From positions 921,846 to 985,845 of the forward strand of contig LSRX01000126.1 in NCBI GenBank assembly GCA_001939145.1: a stretch of DNA of 64,000 bases. Reading direction: 5' to 3'. The notes beneath the pieces are model-generated. The model saw only the letters and a program-made list of their open reading frames with translations, searched no databases and had not been told where the DNA came from. The position numbers and the translations under genes were made by a program. This document shows positions 57,181 to 64,000 of the stretch, piece after piece; the first letter of the stretch is position 1, and each line of letters begins with the position of its first letter. Origin of the DNA: Symbiodinium microadriaticum (taxonomy: Eukaryota; Sar; Dinophyceae; Suessiales; Symbiodiniaceae).

Positions 57181-57257
57181 CTCAAAACAACAATAAAGGC
57201 TACTCTTCAAGGCCCGCGCGTAGTAAGCCTCCGGAGTGGCGGTGAGCGACTCGAAGT
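57181..57257 (-). CDS. Exon with excellent acceptor, unrecognised
   Basis: Acceptor TTAAACTTTTTTCTAG; frame FESLTATPEAYYARALKSSL. The end is GAG|GTCGCTTGGGG at 57180, or GAAGA|GTAGCC at 57203. CCCTAAA tract left and TTTAGGG tract right. One of the best islands in the window. Confidence 0.7.
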
Positions 57258-59644
57258 CTAGAAAAAAGTTTAAGACCTGCGCTTTGTTCTGGGGCTTTCA
57301 GGCTTTTAGGGTTCAGGGTTTCAGGGTTTAGGGTTTAGGTTTTAGTCGGGCTGTTGGGCAGATGTTTTTGGCGATCGAGGACAGGAGGTGGACACATGAG
57401 CGTAACAGCTCAAAGGAAAAGTCTAGATCTCTGGCTCTCTCTCTCTCTCTCTCTCCCTCTAACCTGGCTGAAGCTCTGAGCCGATTCTGTTCTGAAGCAC
57501 GTACAGTATCAACCCCACAGTACCCAACCCCCCCCCCCTCCAAACCCTAAAGCCTGTAGGCCGTGTAAGCCCTTTTTCGTGTCGTCCAAGCCCCAAAGTA
57601 AACTCTGATCCCCAAATCAAAGTAGGGGCACACCCTGATTAATCATGGCATCACGGATATAATAGCACAAAGCTCCTCAAGCCAGTCGGTTGGCGAAGTG
57701 CAAGCAAAACTTCCAGCGCTCAGAATCTGCAAGACGAAGCTCAAGAGCTGCGTCTACGACAGGCTCAAGTCTCTATAAACCCTACAGGGCATCGGAGAGC
57801 TTAACGCTCGAGGTCTTTCAGGGCTCTGAGATGGAAGGACTTGTAAACTTTCCCAGATATACGGGGTATCAACTATGATAGGCCCTAACCTGAAGCGGTG
57901 GGTGCCTCTTCGTCCATACCGGAAAGCCGCAGGGCTCGAAGCGCCTGCACAAGGCGAGGTGAACCCCCAACAACTCACCATCGAAGACTTCACAACTCTA
58001 TAGGCTAAAGTATCAGACCTGACGGGAAACAACAGCTTGTCCCTGGGAGCAGCCTTTTGGTGCTGAAATGGTTCCATCAGCCTGTCTTCAACACGTGGAA
58101 GCCTGCTCCCGGAAGCCCAATATAACATGTACATATAAAGAACCCTAGACCCTGAAGCCTGAGGAATGCTGCAACTGCGCAGGCATATATATATATATAT
58201 ACTTATATATGTGCATGTGTATATATATATATATACACCAATCACAGTTTAGCGGTTTAGGGATTCGGATCTATGGATCCAGAACTTCGGGCTTTTAGGG
58301 CGTTTAGGGTTTGGAGCCAGTGCTAGGAACCAGGGCTGGGGGACTTGCTTTTCTGGGCAATCTGGTGAGGTCTTATAGGTTCTACTTAGTGTGCCTTTCT
58401 CAGAACTTAAGGAACTCGGGGCCTCGGGCGGATTGGCGCTGGGTTGCAATAGAAGAAACAAGCCCTGGACCTAGATGTGGCTTTGCTGCACACACGTACC
58501 CGGCTACGTCAAAATGCTTGCAGCGCAGCTTTAAGGGGCCCTGAACCGGAAGGGAATGCCTAGACCCTTTTTGCAGGCCACCGCCGATTTTGGATACCTT
58601 GTGAAACTCGGGCTTCCTAGGTTGAAAGCCTTCGACCCCCAAAAAAAAAGGTCAACAAGGCTTCAGGGGCTTACCCAAAGAGTCCCATGCCTCTGAACTC
58701 AAGGACACGCCTTGGATCTTTTACGTGCGGCTCTTGTGACTTAGTGTGTATTCATAGGGTCTTAGGGCTCTTTGCTCGGGGTTAGGGTTAGGCTCCCTGC
58801 TACATGGCGTCGAGGCTACAGCGCTTCGCAGCATGTCCTGTCCGTCTTTGGCTCACCAGGACTCACGGCGTCATGTACTGGTGGAGTGGCTTCGGTTCCT
58901 CAGCTTGCATATGACCATCAAAACTCTGGATATCACCTACTTACTGTAGAGATTTCAGTACGGCAGCATGGGTCGTTCTGGGCGTAAGGCGACCACGACT
59001 CGCTTCGCACAAACCACCGCAACAGTTGGACTAGAGTTTTGGCACGTACTTTTTACAAGCAGCTCGACTAAACTCTTGTCCAGCTTGGGATGACCGTGAG
59101 GCTGACCGGTAAAGGGTGCTAGAGCGTGGAATCGACAGTGTATTTCCTTATACTTATATTTCTTGCATGGTTATATCTGATAGCACAGGAGTGGGATCTC
59201 TTACTGCCCAAGTCAGGTACACCCCACCGGCGTAATTGCATGCCTGCTCGCAACGCCTCCGAAACCCTTCGGCCTCCCAACCTGGTGCACCCCAAGACCC
59301 AGAGCCTCGGACCAGACAAGCAGAAAAAGCCCTTGCACCCGGCATCCCTCTGCGGCATGATTCACCCAGGGCAATTTTTCCAATATGAAGAGGTTCCAGT
59401 CATTGAGTTAAGACAAATTATAAATCCCCTGGTAGTCCCTCACCAGGGACAGTACACCCCAAAAGCGAGTTCCTCATTACTCAGGCCCCTACAATCCGCC
59501 AGCACACTTCAAAATCCCGACATGAAGCTCCAAACCCGAAAACTCTGAAAGCGTGAAGCTCTAAAACGCCGAAAACACATAAGCCCTAAAAACACAACAC
59601 ACACACAAAAAAAAAAAGAAGCGCCGTGAAGGTCTATTCCTTCC
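57258..59644. other. No supported gene; CT and TA repeats
   Basis: TTTAGGG-like 57300-57345, (CT)n 57432-57462, C-run 57528-57538, (TA)n 58185-58240, G-rich telomere words 58250-58315 and 58755-58790, C-rich 59540-59590 and an A-run at 59609-59618. Confidence 0.5.
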
Positions 59645-59787
59645 TGTGAAAAAGGCGAGCGTCTGTAGCTCCGGAAGCTCCAGAAGCTCGAGGCCCAGAT
59701 CTGGAAAGCGCCGCTGGAACTGACGCAGTGCCGCCAGACAGGAGAGGCATGGGCTGATCGTGGTGAACCTCGAGCTTGTTTTGGGGG
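59645..59787 (-). CDS. Exon with cytidine-deaminase-like SPCxxC motif
   Basis: The frame after GTACTCAG (or GGGCTCTAG at 59797) encodes FTTISPCLSCLAALRQFQRR then FPDLGLELLELPELQTLAFF. The arrangement (T/S)-x-x-PC-x-x-C followed by an amphipathic helix, FPD and a hydrophobic strand is that of the zinc-binding second motif of cytidine-deaminase-fold enzymes, including the SCP1.201/DYW-like groups (family knowledge). The HxE or CxE half must lie on another exon and was not found. C-rich words on the left. 3' boundary uncertain (TTTTTCACAG|GAAGG). Confidence 0.55.
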
Positions 59788-60015
59788 CTGAGTACGCTAG
59801 AGCCCAAAAAAAGTTAGCCGTATAATTATGGTAGGAGTATATAAGCCCAAAACGGTTAAAGGTTACCTACTCAGCTACTAAGTTTTGGGCCACTTTTGGG
59901 GGTGTTACAGTCTTTGCTTCTTGTTCAGTGGTTGAGTTTAGGCGGCTTCATCTATATTGCTTTTTGCGAGTTTAAGGTTTGAGGTGTGGTGTATTTTTGT
60001 ACCATTGTTTTGCAG
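59788..60015. other. Intergenic or intronic, no coding signal
   Basis: Contains GTATAATTATGGTAGG and TTTGGG words; ends in the T-rich acceptor of the next plus exon. Confidence 0.5.
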
Positions 60016-60073
60016 GACTACAACGCGAGACACCGCGTCGATGTGCAATTCGAGTTCGGCGCTCACATATCGG
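60016..60073 (+). CDS. Exon, beta-rich peptide
   Basis: Acceptor TTTGTACCATTGTTTTGCAG; frame DYNARHRVDVQFEFGAHIS; donor ATATCGG|GCTTAGGGTTTAAC (GC-type). Alternating hydrophobic pattern suggests a beta strand pair. Family unknown. Confidence 0.65.
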
Positions 60074-60632
60074 GCTTAGGGTTTAACTGCTTAGCCGGCT
60101 TAGCCTTCAAAGGCCTTATAGATGCAAGCTTCGATCAGGGTTTGAGATGGTGAACGTCCACATGGTGGGAGCTGCATGGGATTTCGTCGAGGTTAGACCC
60201 GTCAATCGGATTTATCATCGAAGTTCATAGGGGAGCTCGGTGATACTTAGCGATCGGCTTTGGCTTAGATTGGACAGGAATGAACGACTACCTTACATCC
60301 CCAAGGCCTCAAGCCCCCAAAGGCCGCCAGAGTGAAGTTCCGGGCGTACTTCGGGGAGTTAAACTTCTGATCGCTCGAGGGTATAGCAAGGTTTTGAAGA
60401 TGCATGGTTTCAGAGGATTGAACATGAACTGGGTGTGCAAGAGCAGAACCAGAAGGACATCAGCGAAGACTTCGAGACCTGCAACAGACAAGTGCCTTGA
60501 AGAGCTTGGAACAAAAACACTCCCCTTCCACACTACGCTCGAAATCCGAGACAATACAGCCAAACTCTGAAGCCCAAGACCCCGAACCGTTCAAACCCCA
60601 CTATATCGACATAGCGCCTTAAGGAGCTCAGC

Positions 60633-60717
60633 TGCCGAGTAACAGAGACACCACCCCGACAAGCTGAGACGGAGCCACTGCGCTGTCAGAGAGAATCCTC
60701 GTCAGCTCCTTAGTGGC
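60633..60717 (-). CDS. Exon, helical-repeat-like peptide
   Basis: After GCCCTAAATCCCAAAG the frame encodes TKELTRILSDSAVAPSQLVG then VVSLLL, ending GGCA|GCTGAGC (GC-type) just before an in-frame TGA. The acceptor itself is a telomere-like C-strand. TKELTRIL..AVAPSQLVGVVSLL resembles one alpha-helical repeat (PPR/OPR class), not assignable further. Confidence 0.65.
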
Positions 60718-61245
60718 TTTGGGATTTAGGGCTCTGGGGCTGGCTTGCCTCCCGGCGAGGGCGAGCGTACATAGCATTGGCTCTCAGGGCTGGGCATTCC
60801 TATCATGTCATTGCTGTTCAGGCTTTAGGCTTTCGGAGGCCCTTTCCTTGCGCAGTCGTTGCAACTGAGTTACTGTCAAATTTCGGCTCCTTTCAGGGCT
60901 TATCGGCTCTTGGAGCTTGGGCCCATGAAGCATGTTTTGGTTACCGGTTTAGGGCTTATAGGTTTATAAGGGCCAAAAGTGTTCCATGCGATGCTCACAA
61001 CCCCATGCACAGCAGGGCCAAAACTCGAGATCCAAAGCCCCCAAGCCCGAACCCTAAAGCCCCAAACTAGCCTTAAGCATGATGCCAAAGCTCCGCAAAC
61101 CATGCTTCATTAGACCCCTATGGCCCTACAGTATAGGCCCTAACCCCAAACCCGGAAACCCAAGGTGCCCCGTACAAAATTTCGAGCTACCGAAACCAAC
61201 ACCGCAAAACCCCCAAGGCCAACAAACGCTAACACAAAGTCCCAG

Positions 61246-61328
61246 GCTCAGAAAGCGCCTGAAACTCAGCACAGAGCTCTCTGTTCACCTAGCAGCAGGG
61301 TTGAAGAAGCGTGGTGACGAAGCTGGGG
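61246..61328 (+). CDS. Exon, basic helical peptide
   Basis: After AACACAAAGTCCCAG the frame encodes LRKRLKLSTELSVHLAAGLK then KRGDEAG; ends GGGG|GCTGAAGG. C-rich tract left (61130-61225), G-rich right (61335-61450). The frame is also open upstream. Confidence 0.5.
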
Positions 61329-62221
61329 GCTGAAGGACTCGGGGTCCGAGTATTGGGGTTGGAGCTACGTAGATGGTTGATGTAAGACGAGTTTCGGTTG
61401 GGGGAGGCTGGGAGGCTTCGGGCTTTTAGGGATTATAGGGCCTATTCTAGAAGGGTTCCGGCTTGTTTTCGGGCCTGCGCAGGCTGGCTTCTGAATGGCC
61501 CCATACAGGCGCGGGCACTCGGAGTTCGTCTGCAGCTACGCGCCATGCTCATGAATCCTGCACCTCCCATCCCAAAGACGAAACATGAATTCCACAAGCG
61601 TGTATAAACCCGACACCCGATTCAAGAGCCTAAACCCGGAATCCCTAGTTGAAAGCACCGGAATAACTTGGCAGCATGTCGACTGAATGCCAATGGAAGT
61701 TCAAAGCCTCTCACTCCTAAATCCACTTGATCCCAGCTCCTGAATCCCCGATCTTACAAAATAGGAATCCATAGAATCCTCTCCAGCCACTAAACACGAA
61801 GCCCATCACATGGAACGCGAAACCCCTGGAAGCCGTAAGCCAAAGATCCGGCGCCACCATTCATGGGATTTTTGGGTATGTAGGGCTTAGGGTCTATCGG
61901 AGTGGTCGCTTGTTTCTGATCCCTAGCCAAACGTTTACCCTTTTCAGCATGATGGTAGAGTGGTGCGAACTCCGGGGGCGACGCAAACTCCAGAAACCCG
62001 AAGGCTACCCATGTAGCTTCGTAGAAGTCTAAACCCTTACCCCGAAGAACCGACTACAGCCGTAGGTCCAAGCAAGGTCACCCGGCCACTCAGCGGGAGC
62101 CGAATCGCCTGAAGCTGACATGGAGGACCACCCTGTCCTCCTGGACTGGAACAGTTCGAGCATTTTTAGGGGTCCAACCCCTAGGCCCTATAAACCCTAT
62201 ATAACCCGAGATAAACCCTAA

Positions 62222-62311
62222 CCCTCGTGCGTGAAGGGTGTCTTGTGTCGGGGCGATTGCCTTCGGTCAGGTCCGAGCTTCCTTTTTTGTTTTACGGCGT
62301 TTGGGAATGTG
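62222..62311 (-). CDS. Exon-like island, basic
   Basis: Frame RKLGPDRRQSPRHKTPFTHE ends CACGAGG|GTTAGGGTTTATC. The acceptor side is A-rich and weak. C-rich telomere words lie left (62170-62221). Confidence 0.35.
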
Positions 62312-62754
62312 TGCCTCGCACATTGTAAGGGACCGGACAGGCAGGTTACGGCGTTTGGGGTTCGGGCTTGCCGAGTTTAACACGGGCCCCTGCCTCCGGT
62401 AATGGTTAAGCCCGCAGACTTCTGAGACCGCAATGATTTCTTCGTACCGTGTCAGGGAGGTACTCCTGGAATCTAGACTATAGGGTCTTATCATGGATAG
62501 CCTTATCTTTGCCTTTGATTTTAGGGTTCAGGGTGCCAGGGTGCCGGGGCCTGGGGGCTCAACCAGTGCTGGATGGCCCTTAACACCCAACAAGCACCAA
62601 CAATTGAAGACTCGGCATTGGCGTCGTGGGGCAATGATCCGGTCGACTTTGTCCCAGGACCCGAAATCGATATAGAATCGAGGCGACAGTGTGTAAGATG
62701 AGTACCACATGCAAGCCTACCTACAAAGCGCTCCAAGCAAGCCCTCAACCAAAA

Positions 62755-62905
62755 AACGCACACACACACACAGAGTAGTTTCATAAAAAACGTCTTATAT
62801 TATAGACGACAAAGACCACACACACATATATATATATACACATATACACAGATATACGTATAAATATAGACATGATATGTTATAAATATACATATATGTA
62901 TATGA
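62755..62905. repeat. CA then TA / ATATAC microsatellite
   Basis: (CA)n at 62757-62772 and 62816-62826, followed by TA and ATACAC units. Confidence 0.9.
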
Positions 62906-63182
62906 AAAAAATGCTTGTTACAATAGACTTAGATGTGCAACATACCCAGTCCCGATTCGTAGAGCAGCTGCCCGCTCCACTCGCTGACAGGATCCGTGGA
63001 TCCTTCCGGGGCTGCGGCGTACCTCTTGCATAGGTCTTATATCTCCTCCCTGGGTTGATACCCTGTGAGACCCTAAACCAAAAGCTTGAATTAACACCCA
63101 ATGCAATCTAAACACAGGGTCAGCAGCACCCTACTCCTGACCTCCCAGGGCAAAGGGACTGAACAACACTTAAACGGTGTAG

Positions 63183-63447
63183 TTCTTCACTCTGGGTTGC
63201 GGGGTCCGGGTCAACGTGATTAGTGTTGGGTTCACAGCCGTAAGAAGTGATGAAACCCCGCGTTGGTCGGGACTCGCACTATTTGCTGGTGGATTGGCCT
63301 AATTAGGATGGGTTTAGCACTTTAAAGGTTTACTTTCGACTCGCACACTCGCACCAGGCAGAAGGCTCCACACAATTATCAGGCTCAGGGGCTTGCGGGT
63401 TCGGGTTCAAGATTCCAGGTGTAAAGCTTCAGGAGTTGAAGTGTTAA
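63183..63447 (+). CDS. Two-exon model, unrecognised
   Basis: Exon 63183-63239 ends ACAGCC|GTAAGAAG; 67-nt intron ends GGCCTAATTAG; exon 63307-63447 runs in phase to TAA. Contains GVRVNVISVGFTADGFSTLK and ends with a Gly-rich segment. Evidence is donor consensus and phase only. Confidence 0.35.
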
Positions 63448-64000
63448 GGGTTCGTGGTTCGGGGGTTTCGATTCAAGGCAAGAACTCCGTGCGGCCAGCT
63501 GACTCCAAGTAGGCAAACACTCGCCTTGGTTCATGCTTCGGGGACCCTGTGTGCAGGTGTAGGATTTAGGCCTGAAGCTTGCAGAATATAAGGCTTTGGG
63601 CTGTGTGTCTGGCCTGATGGGTCCAAAGAGCGGGTCCAGGCAGGCTCCGAGAGCTCTCTATCTCGAATTCGCTCACGCACCAGAACTGGAATAACCTCAT
63701 TACACCGATCTCCCAAACACCTCTCCTGAACTTTGCACAGGCTTGTACATGTCAGGCAACACTAAGAAGACAACGCCCGTGGGATTTGCAATGAAAGCTA
63801 AGCTAAGATAGGGGCAACAGTGGTTAAACATGGGTTCGAGACGCCTTCTGACATCGGCAGCCGTAAGCCCTAAACAGCTTTCCGAATTCTCAAGACGTTT
63901 CCAGGTTTCAACCCATAACCATGTACACCCGAAGTCTCTGCAACCTAACAGCAGGTTTGAACCTACAAGTCCCGCAACCCCGACATACCCCGCAGCACCG

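Noticed and set aside
1-64000. CRISPR array, tRNA, rRNA or prokaryotic operon
   Set aside because: Tandem repeats here are microsatellites without spacers. No cloverleaf or rRNA segments were recognised, and there is no compact unidirectional gene layout.
1-64000. Assignment to Eimeria because of AAACCCT and triplet repeats
   Set aside because: Supporting features exist, but the DUF7796-like, PPR and deaminase-like content and AGT rather than CAG dominance argue against a firm call.

Overview
Eukaryotic nuclear DNA from a draft assembly, with one run of N at 18547-18963. No bacterial-style operons, tRNA, rRNA or CRISPR arrays were recognised. The background is saturated with decayed Arabidopsis-type telomere words (TTTAGGG / CCCTAAA and one- or two-base variants) and large compound microsatellites. 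Exons are short, spliced by GT-AG and GC-AG introns, and occur on both strands. A protist of the alveolate/alga type (dinoflagellate or chromerid-like) fits the TTTAGGG telomere word, GC-AG introns and a PPR gene, but the species cannot be named from this window. A coccidian such as Eimeria, whose genome also carries dispersed AAACCCT words, was considered.

Two loci are supported by more than an open frame. (1) 36.0-37.8 kb, minus strand: four long frames in relay start with a signal peptide and look like a family of secretory or Golgi proteins common in algae (DUF7796-like, recalled without a search). (2) 44.96-46.60 kb, minus strand: a pentatricopeptide-repeat gene in which two PPR helix pairs are restored only when introns are removed in phase. 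Weaker domain hints are a deaminase-like SPCxxC exon at 59.65-59.79 kb and a kinase-like LIDFGRS exon at 13.05-13.12 kb, both minus strand.

The main pattern is that about 25 exon-like islands (30-300 nt) lie between a C-rich telomere-like tract on their left and a G-rich one on their right, whichever strand they code on. Introns therefore tend to open GTTTAGGG or GCTTAGGG and close in a CCCTAAA-like pyrimidine stretch before AG. The clearest islands are at 30.67, 31.24-31.61, 40.2, 41.6, 48.7, 49.5, 54.0, 56.6, 57.2, 60.0 and 60.7 kb. They could be scattered exons of a few long-intron genes; I could not join most of them.

Regions: 0-1.5 kb trinucleotide arrays around an inverted-repeat unit; 2-20.7 kb candidate exons and small gene models; 20.8-21.1, 24.2, 27.7-28.6 and 50.4-51.4 kb large microsatellites; 30-42.9 kb the richest exon zone, including the signal-peptide gene; 43-44.3 kb CAT and AGT arrays; 45-46.6 kb PPR gene; 48.6-61.3 kb further islands on both strands. 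Most open frames of 60-150 codons here are what random sequence of this size would give. Low-confidence models are marked as such, because short frames plus permissive splicing can be built by chance.
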